From Phytoactinopolyspora halophila (lineage in GTDB: Bacteria; Actinomycetota; Actinomycetes; Jiangellales; Jiangellaceae), in contig NZ_QMIG01000019.1 of the NCBI RefSeq assembly GCF_003287285.1, positions 43,181 through 107,180 of the forward strand: DNA of 64,000 nt, in the 5' to 3' direction. Position numbers and translations under genes: made by a program. The notes beneath the pieces were generated by a model. The model ran no database searches. It was not told where the DNA came from and saw nothing but the letters and a program-made list of their open reading frames with translations. Each line of letters begins with the position of its first letter. The stretch's first letter is position 1. This document shows, one piece after another, positions 49,195 to 58,665 of the stretch.

Positions 49195-50724
49195 GTGGCG
49201 CACGGGGAGGCACAGCTCAGCGAGGAAAGCGACCATCTCGAGGACGGCCCCCAGGACGCATGCGGCGTCTTTGGCGTCTGGGCTCCGGGGGAAGAGGTCG
49301 CCAAGCTGGCGTATTTCGGTCTGTACGCGTTGCAGCACCGCGGTCAGGAGTCCGCCGGGATCGCTGTCGGCAACGGCGACAACCTGCTCGTCTACAAGGA
49401 CATGGGGCTGGTGAGCCAGGTCTTTGACGAGTCGGCGCTGAACACGCTGCGCGGACACGTCGCCGTCGGGCATACCCGCTACTCCACCACCGGCGCCAGC
49501 GAATGGCAGAACGCGCAACCCACGCTCGGCGCCACGCCGGCCGGAACGGTGGCGCTCGGCCACAACGGCAACCTCACCAACACCGCCGAGCTCCTGGAGC
49601 TCGTGCGGGAGCGGGTCGGCTCGCACGTAGGCGAGCTGCGGTATGGCAATACCACGGACACCGCACTCGTCGCGGCGCTGTTCGGCTCGTATGCCGGCCG
49701 AACACTCCAGGACAGCGCGGCCGCCGCACTGGCCCACGTGCGCGGGGCCTTCTCCTTCGTCTTCTGTGACGAGTCGACCCTGTACGCGGCGCGAGATCCG
49801 CAGGGGGTGCGCCCCCTCGTGCTGGGCAGCCTCGAACACGGCTGGGTCGTGGCGAGCGAAACCGCCGCGCTCGACATCGTCGGCGCTTCGGTCATCCGCG
49901 AGGTGGAGCCAGGCGAGCTGATCGCCGTCGACGCCGACGGGCTACGGTCGCGGCGGTTCGCTGAGCCCGACCCCAAGGGGTGTCTCTTCGAGTTCGTCTA
50001 CCTGGCCCGGCCCGACACGAACATCTCCGGACGATCGGTGCACGAGACCCGGGTCGAGATCGGCCGACGGCTCGCGCGCGAACATCCGATCGACGCTGAC
50101 CTGGTGATTCCGGTTCCCGAGTCCGGGACCCCGGCGGCTGTGGGTTATGCCGAGGAGTCCGGGATTCCCTACGGTGTGGGCCTGGTCAAGAACTCATATG
50201 TGGGCCGGACGTTCATCCAACCGTCCCAGACACTCCGGCAGCTGGGTATCCGCCTCAAGCTCAACCCGCTGCGCGAGATGGTTGCAGGTAAGCGGTTGAT
50301 CGTCGTGGACGATTCGGTCGTGCGTGGCAACACGCAACGGGCGCTGGTGGGGATGCTGCGCGAGGCGGGTGCTACCGAGGTCCACGTCCGTATCTCCAGC
50401 CCACCGGTGAAGTGGCCGTGCTTCTACGGCCTCGACTTCGCCTCGCGTACCGAGCTGATCGCGAACGGGCTGTCCGTCGACGAGATCCGCCACTCGATCG
50501 GTGCGGACTCGCTGGGATACGTTGCCCTCGACACGTTGATCGAGACCACGACGGTCGCGAAGAAGGATCTCTGCCGCGCCTGCTTCGACGGTGTCTATCC
50601 GATCGAGGTGCCGAGGGCACAGCATGCTGGCGTGCTCGACGACCCGCAGCTTTCGGAGCTTCCAGTAGATACGCCTGGCGGGCCCGAGATCACGTCCCGT
50701 GAGGCGTACGTCGGAACGATCTGA
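49195..50724 (+). CDS. purF: Amidophosphoribosyltransferase
   Basis: 509 aa, committing step of purine synthesis (PRPP plus glutamine to phosphoribosylamine). The class II glutaminase starts at Cys in ACGVFGVWAPG after a ~22-residue propeptide (MAHGEAQLSEE...) that must be removed. PRPP motif IVVDDSVVRGNT is present. Cysteines in KWPCFYG and DLCRACFDGVYP match the 4Fe-4S ligands of the Bacillus-type enzyme. GTG 49195 keeps the propeptide to a usual length. Confidence 0.97.
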   Translation: MAHGEAQLSEESDHLEDGPQDACGVFGVWAPGEEVAKLAYFGLYALQHRGQESAGIAVGNGDNLLVYKDMGLVSQVFDESALNTLRGHVAVGHTRYSTTGASEWQNAQPTLGATPAGTVALGHNGNLTNTAELLELVRERVGSHVGELRYGNTTDTALVAALFGSYAGRTLQDSAAAALAHVRGAFSFVFCDESTLYAARDPQGVRPLVLGSLEHGWVVASETAALDIVGASVIREVEPGELIAVDADGLRSRRFAEPDPKGCLFEFVYLARPDTNISGRSVHETRVEIGRRLAREHPIDADLVIPVPESGTPAAVGYAEESGIPYGVGLVKNSYVGRTFIQPSQTLRQLGIRLKLNPLREMVAGKRLIVVDDSVVRGNTQRALVGMLREAGATEVHVRISSPPVKWPCFYGLDFASRTELIANGLSVDEIRHSIGADSLGYVALDTLIETTTVAKKDLCRACFDGVYPIEVPRAQHAGVLDDPQLSELPVDTPGGPEITSREAYVGTI

Positions 50725-50746
50725 TCGGTGGCGGTAGGAGCTGGCT

Positions 50747-51805
50747 ATGACCCACGGCGAGGGCGTCACATACAGCAGCGCGGGCGTGGACATCGCGGCC
50801 GGGGACCGAGCGGTCGACCTCATGAAGGCATGGGTGAGCAAGACCCGCCGGGCCGAGACCTACGGTGACCTCGGCGGCTTCGCTGGCTTGTTCGATGCGA
50901 GCGCGTTGAAGTCGTACCGCCGCCCGCTGCTGGCCACCAGCACTGACGGCGTTGGCACCAAGGTGGCGATCGCCCAGCGCATGGACGTGCACGACACGAT
51001 CGGTTTCGACCTGGTCGGCATGGTCGTCGACGATCTCGTCGTCTGTGGCGCGGAGCCGCTGTTCATGACTGACTACATCGCGTGTGGCCAAGTGGTGCCG
51101 GAACGAATCGCCGCGCTCGTCAAGGGTGTCGCACAAGCGTGCGTGACGGCGGGCTGCACGCTGAGCGGGGGAGAGACGGCCGAACATCCAGGCCTGTTGA
51201 AGCCCGACGAATACGACATCGCTGGTGCGGCCACCGGGGTGGTGGAGGCCGATCAGATGCTGGGTCCCGAGCACGTGCAGCCGGGGGATGTCGTCGTCGC
51301 CATGGCCTCGACGGGCCTGCATTCCAACGGCTATTCACTGGTCCGTCACGTCATGTTCGAGATCGCCGGCTGGACCCTGGAGCGGTACGTGCCGGTGCTG
51401 GGTCGCACACTCGGGGAGGAGCTGCTGGAGCCCACGCGGGTGTATGCGCGAGACTGCCTCGAACTGGCGCGGGCTGCGAAGGTCCACGCCATGGCGCACG
51501 TCACCGGTGGTGGATTGGCGGCCAATCTGGCCCGGGTGCTGCCGGACCACACGTCGGCACGGATCGACCGCTCGACCTGGACCCCGCAGCCGGTCTTCGA
51601 GCTGGTGGGCGAACTCGGCGCGATCTCACAAACCGAGCTGGAGCGGACGCTGAACATGGGCATCGGCATGATCGCCGTGGTGCCGTCCGACGCGGTGGAC
51701 ACGGCACTCGCGATCCTCACCGATCGGGGTACTCCCGCGTGGGTGGTGGGCGAGATCGTGTCAGGTGACGGAACCGTCCACCTTCATGGCGCATACGCCA
51801 GCTAA
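50747..51805 (+). CDS. purM: Phosphoribosylformylglycinamidine cyclo-ligase (AIR synthetase)
   Basis: 352 aa, converting FGAM to AIR. Conserved TDGVGTKVAIA, DDLVVCGAEPLFMTDYIACG, GGETAEHPG and STGLHSNGYSLVR. ATG 50747 with TAGGAGCT upstream, 22 bp after purF. Confidence 0.97.
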   Translation: MTHGEGVTYSSAGVDIAAGDRAVDLMKAWVSKTRRAETYGDLGGFAGLFDASALKSYRRPLLATSTDGVGTKVAIAQRMDVHDTIGFDLVGMVVDDLVVCGAEPLFMTDYIACGQVVPERIAALVKGVAQACVTAGCTLSGGETAEHPGLLKPDEYDIAGAATGVVEADQMLGPEHVQPGDVVVAMASTGLHSNGYSLVRHVMFEIAGWTLERYVPVLGRTLGEELLEPTRVYARDCLELARAAKVHAMAHVTGGGLAANLARVLPDHTSARIDRSTWTPQPVFELVGELGAISQTELERTLNMGIGMIAVVPSDAVDTALAILTDRGTPAWVVGEIVSGDGTVHLHGAYAS

Positions 51806-51901
51806 TTTCGCCAGCTCATCGGGTAGCCCGCCACGACACGCGTCGTCGCTCGTACACGTGCCCGCCGACTCGCAGACTCGATCCCGAGGGTGCGAGATAC
51901 C

Positions 51902-51944
51902 GCTGGCCTGCCGGATCTAGCATCGCCGATCCGGCAGCGCCAGC
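51902..51944. terminator. Terminator hairpin after purM
   Basis: Arms GCTGGC-(bulge)-CTGCCGGATC and GATCCGGCAG-(bulge)-GCCAGC pair over 16 bp with an 11-nt loop, in the gap between convergent purM and the DUF3073 gene. It is likely to serve both genes. Confidence 0.75.
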
Positions 51945-51966
51945 AACTCTCGTTAAGAAGGGTGCC

Positions 51967-52167
51967 TTAGCCTACGCGCCGACTCGGCTCGTCGCCTTCG
52001 TCGTCATCGTAGTCCGCGTAGTAGTCAGCCTCATAGTCGTCGGACTGCCCGTGAGGATCCTCGCCGCGCAACTCACGCTGCAAGGCCTCGAAGTCGGTCT
52101 CGAACGTCTGGTACTTAAGCCGACGGGCGACCTTCGTCTGCTTGGCCTTGGCCCGGCCGCGCCCCAT
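51967..52167 (-). CDS. DUF3073 domain protein
   Basis: 66 aa: MGRGRAKAKQTKVARRLKYQ, a basic N-terminus, then an acidic, Tyr/Asp-rich tail (DDYEADYYADYDDDEGD). This actinobacterial family has no known function. I start at ATG 52167 since the MGRGRAKAKQTKVAR N-terminus is the conserved one; the frame extends 24 codons further. Neighbour of purM, as in Streptomyces. Confidence 0.9.
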   Translation of the reverse strand: MGRGRAKAKQTKVARRLKYQTFETDFEALQRELRGEDPHGQSDDYEADYYADYDDDEGDEPSRRVG

Positions 52168-52337
52168 AGGGTCGACCCCCTCGCACAAAACCGGGGCGAC
52201 CAGATTATGCCGGACGCCCTCGTTTCCTTCGGATGACATCTGCTCGTAGACACAACGGTACAGGGTTGCCCCCTATTCCGTCTCATCCGGTGTGGACCTA
52301 ATTCTGGCGCGCCGCCCAACCGTGATCTTCGCTGTCG

Positions 52338-53450
52338 TCATTTTCCCAGGTAGATGCCGTACAGCTGGCTGATCTCCGTGATGCGCCGTTCCGCGATTCG
52401 GTCAGCGGCGACGGCGGGCGGGATACCTTCGTCGCCCGCCAGCGCGAAGATCCTCCGGGTGACGTCGAAGATCTGCATCGCTTTGCCCTTGGCGCGCTCG
52501 AACGAGAAGCCGTGAAGCTCGTCGGAGACCTGGATGACGCCGCCGGAGTTCACCACGTAGTCCGGGGCGTAGAGGATGCCGGAATCCTCCAGAAGCTTCT
52601 CTACACCTGGATGTTGGAGCTGGTTGTTGGCGCCTCCACAGATGGCGCGCACGCCAGCTGTGGCCAGTGTTGCGGTCGTGTCGTCGGTGAGGGCGCCGCC
52701 GAGAGCGCATGGCGAGTAGATGTCCACTCCCGCCTTCAGGAGGGCTTCGATGTCGTCAGCTACGTTGACCTCGGGATGGGCTGACCGGACATGGTCGACG
52801 GCGGTTCCGGAGATGTCGGTGACGGTCACCCTCGCGCCGTCTTCAGCGAGGAGGTCGACGAGCTTGGAACCGACCTTGCCGACTCCGGCGATGCCGATCT
52901 GGCGGCCGGACAGCGTCGGTTCGCCCCAGAGGCGCTCGGCACAGGCACGCATGCCCTGGTAGACGCCGAAGGCGGTCAGCACGCTCGAATCGCCTGCGCC
53001 GCCTGCGGCCGGCGAGCGTCCCGTGACCCACTGGCCTTCCCGGGCGATGACGTCCATGTCCTGAACGTAGGTGCCGACATCGCAGGCCGTGATGTACCGG
53101 CCGCCCAGCGATGCGACGAATCGCCCGTAGGCGCGCAAGAGTGCCTCGGTCTTGTCCTTCTCGGGATCTCCGATGATGACAGCCTTCCCGCCGCCGTGGT
53201 CGAGTCCGGCGAGAGCGTTCTTGTACGTCATGCCCCGGGAGAGATCGAGGACGTCGTCCAGGGCGGCCTCCTCGGAGTGGTACGGGTAAAACCTGGTTCC
53301 TCCGAGAGCGGGTCCCAGCGCGGTGGAGTGGATGGCGATGATCGCCCGGAGTCCGGTGAAGCGATCGTGACAGAAGACCACCTGCTCGTGGCCGGATAGC
53401 TGATCGTGGCCGTGGGTGCGGCCGAATACGAGAGGCGACGGTTCGGTCAT
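52338..53450 (-). CDS. vdh: Leucine/valine dehydrogenase (Glu/Leu/Phe/Val dehydrogenase family)
   Basis: 370-aa NAD-dependent enzyme deaminating branched-chain amino acids. Catalytic Lys region [25 protein letters not shown], Rossmann motif [12 protein letters not shown], and GGANNQL. Length and neighbours (purM, DUF3073, bldC) match Streptomyces valine dehydrogenase. ATG 53450 ([10 protein letters not shown]) follows GAAAGGTC; the longer frame upstream overlaps the bldC leader. Leucine preference cannot be excluded. Confidence 0.92.
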   Translation of the reverse strand: MTEPSPLVFGRTHGHDQLSGHEQVVFCHDRFTGLRAIIAIHSTALGPALGGTRFYPYHSEEAALDDVLDLSRGMTYKNALAGLDHGGGKAVIIGDPEKDKTEALLRAYGRFVASLGGRYITACDVGTYVQDMDVIAREGQWVTGRSPAAGGAGDSSVLTAFGVYQGMRACAERLWGEPTLSGRQIGIAGVGKVGSKLVDLLAEDGARVTVTDISGTAVDHVRSAHPEVNVADDIEALLKAGVDIYSPCALGGALTDDTTATLATAGVRAICGGANNQLQHPGVEKLLEDSGILYAPDYVVNSGGVIQVSDELHGFSFERAKGKAMQIFDVTRRIFALAGDEGIPPAVAADRIAERRITEISQLYGIYLGK

Positions 53451-53821
53451 GGTGGTGACCTTTCTCGTTCGTGCCTGCGAGGTGGGCAGGCGTCGACGGG
53501 TGCCACTCCTCACTCTATCGGCCATTGTTTTCCGCCGATTTGGCGAAAAAGCCCACGCGTGAGCACGTTGCGAGCTATGTTGATCTCGGATGGTGTCGGA
53601 GCAGGGCGGAGCTCCCCTTGGGGATGCTTTGTCCGGTTTGCGGCATTCGTGCGATCTGCATAGTCTTACGTTCGTCGCACCCGGCATCATCCGAATGGTC
53701 AGAAATTCATCCAAAAGGTCGGTTCGGGTCGAGCCATAAGGCTCTCCCGTGGATGATGGTCAGCAGGATGAAATAACGATGAGTGACGGGACAGCCCCGT
53801 CACGTGAGGAAGGAAGTGACG
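53451..53821. promoter_or_regulatory. Divergent control region between vdh and bldC
   Basis: 371 bp with no convincing gene. An imperfect dyad TTTTCCGCC-GATTT-GGCGAAAA lies at 53528-53549, close to the vdh start. A candidate promoter TTGCGG-N17-TAGTCT (53638-53666) points to bldC and would give a ~150-nt leader. A GAGGAAGGAAG site precedes bldC. Confidence 0.45.
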
Positions 53822-54049
53822 ATGGCGACCAAGACACAGGAAGCCGAGGCCCTCCTCACTCCTGCCGAGGTGGCGGCTATGTTCCGGGTTGATCCGAAGA
53901 CGGTCACGCGGTGGGCGAAGGCGGGCAAGCTCGAGTCGATTCGCACGCTCGGTGGACACCGCCGGTACCGCGAGTCGGAGGTTCGTAACCTGCTGTCCGG
54001 CCAGGTGCCGGGTCAGCGGATCGAGGCGGACATCAACCTCCAGGGGTGA
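53822..54049 (+). CDS. bldC: BldC, small MerR-like developmental regulator
   Basis: 75-aa single-domain winged-helix protein of the MerR/BldC group: LLTPAEVAAMFRVDPKTVTRWAKAGKL, then SIRTLGGHRRYRESEVRNLL. This is nearly identical to Streptomyces BldC, which binds DNA cooperatively on direct repeats and controls the timing of development. ATG 53822 follows AGGAAGGAAG; a 13-codon extension lacks conservation. Confidence 0.96.
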   Translation: MATKTQEAEALLTPAEVAAMFRVDPKTVTRWAKAGKLESIRTLGGHRRYRESEVRNLLSGQVPGQRIEADINLQG

Positions 54050-54073
54050 ACATTCTAACTTTGCCAGCGACAT

Positions 54074-54114
54074 GGCCCTGACCAGCGTAGATACTGGCGG
54101 GGCCGTTCGTTTTC
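54074..54114 (+). terminator. Terminator-like hairpin 25 bp after bldC
   Basis: Imperfect stem GGCCCTGACCAG (54074-54085) with CTGGCGGGGCC (54094-54104), followed by GTTCGTTTTC, which gives a modest T-rich tail. It likely ends the bldC transcript. Confidence 0.6.
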
Positions 54115-54160
54115 GAGTATCGGTCGAGTAGGCAACCACTCGTTCGTCGTGTCGAGCGTG

Positions 54161-54200
54161 AGCCGGCATCGTCGAGGTCAGCACCTCGACGATGCCGGCT
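54161..54200. terminator. Perfect 18-bp-arm hairpin between bldC and the LPDTG surface protein
   Basis: Arms AGCCGGCATCGTCGAGGT (54161-54178) and its exact complement (54183-54200), 4-nt loop CAGC, followed by TCTTG. In the gap between convergent genes and probably the terminator for the minus-strand surface protein and a backup for bldC. Confidence 0.8.
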
Positions 54201-54302
54201 TCTTGCGGGGTGGGGTGATTGATGTGCGGCCGGAACCACCAGCCCGATGGCCGGCGGCTCCGGCCGCGCGGTGATCACTCGCGGACGAGGCCGGGTACGG
54301 TG

Positions 54303-56327
54303 TCAGCTCGTCGAGCGGGAAAGGGCCGTTCGACGCACGGTGTATGCGCCCGCAGCCAGCATTAGCATTCCTGCAGCCGCGGCCATGCCGAGACCGCCCG
54401 CGCCGGTGTCCGGCAGTTCATCTGTATCGCCCGGATGAACGGTGGTGATCTCGTTCTCGTCGCCACAGTCGCCAGAAGCGATCACGGTCCCGTCCGGCGC
54501 GATGAGATGTTCGACCCAATAGTACGTACCCGCCTCGCTCGGCGTGTACGAATCCGTCATCGGATACTCGCCCGCTTCCGGAACATCGACCTGCTCTGAA
54601 GTGAAGATCGGGTCTTCGCAGGTGGGTTCATCCGAGGGGCCATACAGCTCGAACTCGACAGCCGTGCCCTCGATGACGTCGCCGGACACGATCGCGGTGT
54701 CCGTGATCGGCTCGCCGACGAGCTGGTCGGGGACGGCCTGGGTCGAGACGTCGGGAACGTCGTAAACGTCGGTGACCTCACCGTCGGCGCCGCATTCGCC
54801 ACGGCTGAGCACCTGGCCATCGGCGCTCGTCAGTTCCTCGATCCAGTAGTAGGTACCCGGTTCTGTGGGCGTGTAGTGGTCACTCATCTGATACTCGCCG
54901 GATTCGGAGAGGGTGATCTCTTCGGATGAGAAGATCGGATCCTCGCAGGCGGGCTCGTCCGACGGCCCGTACAGCTCGAAAGTCAATACGCTGTCGTCTG
55001 GGACGTGGCCGGTGACGTCGGCGGTGTCGTGGATCGGTAGCCCGACGTATTGTTCGGCGGTGGCCTGAGTCGTGACATCGGGGCCTTTCAGGTTCTCCAC
55101 GACGACGCGCTCGGTCTGCCCGGCTTCGGTCAGGCTGAACGGCACCGGGGTCTGATCCTGGATGTAGCCGTCGGGGGCGTCCACCTCGACAGCGGTGTAG
55201 TCGCCGAGGGGGAGATCATTGACGGCAACGGGCTCGTCCTCGGTGGTGACCGTCTCGACGACCTCGTCTTCTGCGTCGCGGATCTCGACGGTGGCCCCGG
55301 CTATGGGCTCTTCCGGGTCGTCAGCCTCAGGGTCCACCTTGACGACCTCAGCCGTGCCCGTGGCCTGCTGGGCCTCGACCGTCGTCGAGCCGCTCGTCCG
55401 GTTGTCGTCGACCTTCACCATGTTCTGGGGCCAGGAGCCCTCGTGCTGGCTAGTCGGCACCTGCATGTCGACCGTCTCGGCCGGAGCGAGCCGCGAGGCG
55501 GTGACCTCGGCGGTCTCGTCGGTGACCGTGGCCGTGAAGGTGGCGATACCGGATGCGTCCGTTGTCACCTGAGCCGGAGCATCGGCCAGGCCAGTGGTGT
55601 CGATCTCGACATCCCGATCGGGGACGGGTTCACCGCTTCCTGCGATGATCTCGACCGTGAACTCGACCTCATCACCGACGACGAGATCGTCGGTGCCGTC
55701 GGCGGTCACCGTCGTTTCCCACGGCCCGTACAGCGTCTGGGCGTCGGTTCGCAACTTCTCGATGATCTCCGGGACATCCTCGGTGACCTGGCCGTTGCCC
55801 TCTGGATCGGTGTTGTTCTCGAAGAAGTTGATGACGACGTCTTCGGGATATTGATCGTCTTCCGTCGTGTCGTTGTGCATGATCACGGCGACTGCGGCGC
55901 TGTAGTCGTCGACGATCTTGCCTTCCTCGTTGAGGACGACATCACTTCCGGCCGAGATGATGTAGGCGAGTTCACGAAGCTTCTCGGGCTCCATGGGATC
56001 GCCGTTGCGATAGGTGAGCTCTCCGCCGTCGACGTAGTCGTCGGCGTAGATGGGTTGCCACGCTAGCCAGGAGGCGCACCATCCCATGGTCTCGCCGTCC
56101 GGGTAGCGGTAGGTCCCTTCCCAGTTGTTGCCACGTTCCGGATCAGCTCCCGGCCAGTGATAGCCCTCGACCTCTCCGTTGGGGCCGTCCTCGGCCCATG
56201 CCGGCAAGGATGGAAGGGCTACCAACCCCGCTCCGGCCAATGCCGTTGCGGCAGCGGCGGTGAGGCCCGCCTTCCCGGCCGCTCGGGCGCGCACCCACGT
56301 GCTGGCGGGTGACTTCCGTGCTTTCAT
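54303..56327 (-). CDS. LPDTG-anchored multidomain surface protein
   Basis: 674 aa. Signal peptide ~1-45 (Ala-rich, ending LPAWA|ED). A novel-looking N-terminal domain (~50-200) contains MGWCASWLAW with a lone Cys near residue 84 that could belong to a thioester-type adhesion domain, though I see no matching Gln motif. Then an Ig-like domain (~205-275), a SpaA-like prealbumin domain (~310-412: LPLGDYTAVEVDAPDGY), two ~105-residue repeats (~415-519 and ~521-625) with FELYGPSDEP and GTYYWIEEL / GTYYWVEHL, LPDTG (~637), a TM helix and a basic tail. AAGGAG precedes ATG. Wall-anchored adhesin or fibre protein inferred. Confidence 0.88.
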   Translation of the reverse strand: MKARKSPASTWVRARAAGKAGLTAAAATALAGAGLVALPSLPAWAEDGPNGEVEGYHWPGADPERGNNWEGTYRYPDGETMGWCASWLAWQPIYADDYVDGGELTYRNGDPMEPEKLRELAYIISAGSDVVLNEEGKIVDDYSAAVAVIMHNDTTEDDQYPEDVVINFFENNTDPEGNGQVTEDVPEIIEKLRTDAQTLYGPWETTVTADGTDDLVVGDEVEFTVEIIAGSGEPVPDRDVEIDTTGLADAPAQVTTDASGIATFTATVTDETAEVTASRLAPAETVDMQVPTSQHEGSWPQNMVKVDDNRTSGSTTVEAQQATGTAEVVKVDPEADDPEEPIAGATVEIRDAEDEVVETVTTEDEPVAVNDLPLGDYTAVEVDAPDGYIQDQTPVPFSLTEAGQTERVVVENLKGPDVTTQATAEQYVGLPIHDTADVTGHVPDDSVLTFELYGPSDEPACEDPIFSSEEITLSESGEYQMSDHYTPTEPGTYYWIEELTSADGQVLSRGECGADGEVTDVYDVPDVSTQAVPDQLVGEPITDTAIVSGDVIEGTAVEFELYGPSDEPTCEDPIFTSEQVDVPEAGEYPMTDSYTPSEAGTYYWVEHLIAPDGTVIASGDCGDENEITTVHPGDTDELPDTGAGGLGMAAAAGMLMLAAGAYTVRRTALSRSTS

Positions 56328-56918
56328 TCGCCAACTCCTTCTTCATCAGGATCTGACTGATCGCCGTCTGCGTCATATCTGAGCTTTCCTCTGAGCGGCA
56401 GACTCACGTGAAAGTAGCACGGGAAATACATGATCGCATCTACCAGTGAAGATATTAGTCATGGCGGCCGTCATGATTCTTATGATCAAGGTCGCATTCT
56501 CAGATCATCCCGTTGATCTCATGGATCACGTAGCTTGCCGTGCCCGATCGTGTGCGCCGGTGACCTCCTGGGACGCCCCCTCAGTTCCGAATTGTTTCGC
56601 ACGGTCAGAAAAACTGATTCGAGCACTTTCCGCATGGCAAGTGGCGGACTGAGAAAGGGTTATTAGTTGTATCTTTGCGAGTCGACAATGGAGGCATAAC
56701 GACGGCCGGAGATCATGCCGAGCGCATTCTGTAGATCGAAATTCTCGATTGATCTCACGGCTTGAGAATGATCTACCACATTCCGGTTCCGTTGTCGCCG
56801 CGCCAGTAGCGACTGAATTCTCGACCGACGCTCGCGATGCACATCCATGACCCGGTGTCGCGAAAGATCGTGACGCACGGTTGCTCTTGGTGACAGAACC
56901 AGCGACACTCGCTGCACC
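56328..56918. other. 591-bp AT-richer region with no recognisable gene
   Basis: Base composition is clearly less GC-rich than in the flanks, especially 56400-56800. Short open frames on either strand have no recognisable domain and no ribosome site. It must contain promoters for the divergent surface protein and MFS genes. The minus-strand segment around 56700-56800 might be the remnant of a lost gene, but I cannot identify it. Confidence 0.6.
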
Positions 56919-58175
56919 ATGTCCGATTCGCCAGCTTCGTATCGCGATGTATTTGCGGTGCCCGACTTCCGTCACCTGTGGGCCGCGCATGTCCTCTCCG
57001 TCATGGGTGATCAGCTCGCCCGGGTTGCGATCACGATCTTGGTCTACGAGCGGACAAGGTCGGCCGGTCTCACCGCATTGACGTATGCGTTGACGTACCT
57101 GCCGGATTTCATCGGCGGTGCGGCGCTGGCGGGGCTGGCTGACCGTTTTCCGAGGCGCGCCGTCATGGTCGCGACCCATCTCGTGTCAGCCGGGTTGGCC
57201 GCGCTCATGGCGATACCAGGGACACCACTCGCCGTGCCGGCCGGCCTGCTCTTCCTCTTGCAGCTCTTCTCGGCGCCGTTCTCGTCCGCGCGGCAGGCGA
57301 CACTGGCGGACATGCTCACGGGCGATCGTCTGACGCTCGGGCTCGGTGCCATATCGATCACCTACCAGATGGGCCTCGTGTTCGGTCTCGGCGCCGGGGC
57401 CGCCCTCGTGGCAAAGGTTGGCGTCTCGACCGCGTTACTCATCGACGCCGGGACCTTCCTCGTATCTGCTGCGATCATCCGGTGGGGTATCGGGCCCTAC
57501 CGGCCGGCGCCGCGGATGAGCGAAGGGCGGCCATCGGGGCAATGGGAGACGGTCAGAGCAGGCTGGGCCATCGTGGCTCGCGATGCGAGGCTGCGTACAC
57601 TGCTCGCGATCGCCTGCTGCTCGGGTTTCTACGTGGTTCCAGAAGGTTTGGCCGTGCCGTATGCCGACCAGCTAGGCACCGGTACGGCGGCCGTGGGGTG
57701 GTTGCTGGCCGCGAATCCGGTGGGCACGGTCATCGGTATGGTCGTCCTGCGTGGGCTTCGTCCCGGTCGGCGGCTTGCTTTGCTCGGTCCGATGGCAGTG
57801 GGCAGCAGCGCCGTGCTGGTACCCACCGGCTGGACGCCGGGACTGGCCGCGACCGTGGCGCTGTGGACGCTGAGCGGTGTGCTTTCCGCACACGACATCG
57901 TCACGCAGGCGACATACGTGCGGATCGTTCCCGCGGATCGGCGTGGTCAGGCGATCGGCGTGGCCATCGCCGCACTTCGTGCGGCACAGGGTTTCGGCAT
58001 CGTAGTTGCGGGTCTGGCAGCGCAGCTCCTGGCCCCGGCGTCAGTCATCGCCGTTGCGGCCGTCGTCGGCGCTTTGGTCACCTCCATCGCGGCGATCAGG
58101 TGGGCGCAGGCGGCTTCCTCAACATTCGGGGCGCCTGAAGCGTCGTGGCCACGTGATGACACAGAACCAGGATGA
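56919..58175 (+). CDS. MFS transporter
   Basis: 418 aa with ~12 membrane helices, resembling drug-exporter MFS proteins of the MdfA/enterobactin-exporter type. N-terminal FRHLWAAHVLSVMGDQLARVAITILVYERTRS and the loop GLADRFPRRAVMV (the A motif between helices 2 and 3) are visible. No substrate evidence. Its last 20 bp overlap the ECF sigma gene, so the exporter, sigma factor and membrane partner form one operon. Confidence 0.9.
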   Translation: MSDSPASYRDVFAVPDFRHLWAAHVLSVMGDQLARVAITILVYERTRSAGLTALTYALTYLPDFIGGAALAGLADRFPRRAVMVATHLVSAGLAALMAIPGTPLAVPAGLLFLLQLFSAPFSSARQATLADMLTGDRLTLGLGAISITYQMGLVFGLGAGAALVAKVGVSTALLIDAGTFLVSAAIIRWGIGPYRPAPRMSEGRPSGQWETVRAGWAIVARDARLRTLLAIACCSGFYVVPEGLAVPYADQLGTGTAAVGWLLAANPVGTVIGMVVLRGLRPGRRLALLGPMAVGSSAVLVPTGWTPGLAATVALWTLSGVLSAHDIVTQATYVRIVPADRRGQAIGVAIAALRAAQGFGIVVAGLAAQLLAPASVIAVAAVVGALVTSIAAIRWAQAASSTFGAPEASWPRDDTEPG

Positions 58176-58665
58176 CGACTTCGCCGGCTGGTATGCGGCG
58201 TTGCAGCCGCGGGTTTTGCGTGCGGTCACCATCGCGGCCGGTGATCGTGACCTGGCCGAGGAAGCGACGGCTGAAGCGTTCGCGCGAGCATTCGCCCGGT
58301 GGCCAGCCCCGGCCTCCATGGATTCGCCGACTGCCTGGCTGCACACGGTGGCGATGAATCTGGTCCGTTCGCGATGGCGCCGCTTCCGCGTGGAGCGGCG
58401 GATGCGGCACCGGGTAGCGGCCGATCCGCAGCGCTACGTCGACGAATCAGGGCAGGATGATTCGGTCTGGTCTGCCGTGGCCGAGCTGCCAGAGCGGGCT
58501 CGACGGATGGTGGCGATGCGCTACATCTTGGACCTCTCCGAGGCCGAGATAGCCGATTCCATGGGTGTGACCCGGGGCACCGTGGCATCCACGTTGAGCA
58601 GAGCCCGCCAGCAGCTACACGTCGTACTGTCCCGGTCGACCCCTGTCCGCGAGGAGAGATCATGA
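58156..58665 (+). CDS. ECF-type RNA polymerase sigma factor (SigE-like subfamily)
   Basis: 169 aa. Region 2: YAALQPRVLRAVTIAAGDRDLAEEATAEAFARAFARW; linker with PTAWLHTVAMNLVRSRWRR; region 4: LPERARRMVAMRYILDLSEAEIADSMGVTRGTVASTLSRARQQL. ATG 58156 (a GTG at 58153 is out of the picture) overlaps the MFS gene by 20 bp; its TGA overlaps the next ATG (58662-58665). Recognises an unknown promoter; likely autoregulated. Confidence 0.93.
   Translation: MTQNQDDDFAGWYAALQPRVLRAVTIAAGDRDLAEEATAEAFARAFARWPAPASMDSPTAWLHTVAMNLVRSRWRRFRVERRMRHRVAADPQRYVDESGQDDSVWSAVAELPERARRMVAMRYILDLSEAEIADSMGVTRGTVASTLSRARQQLHVVLSRSTPVREERS

Noticed and set aside
56526..57179. 217-codon minus-strand open frame crossing the start of the MFS gene
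   Set aside because: Half of it is antisense to the MFS gene; no domain, no ribosome site, irregular composition.
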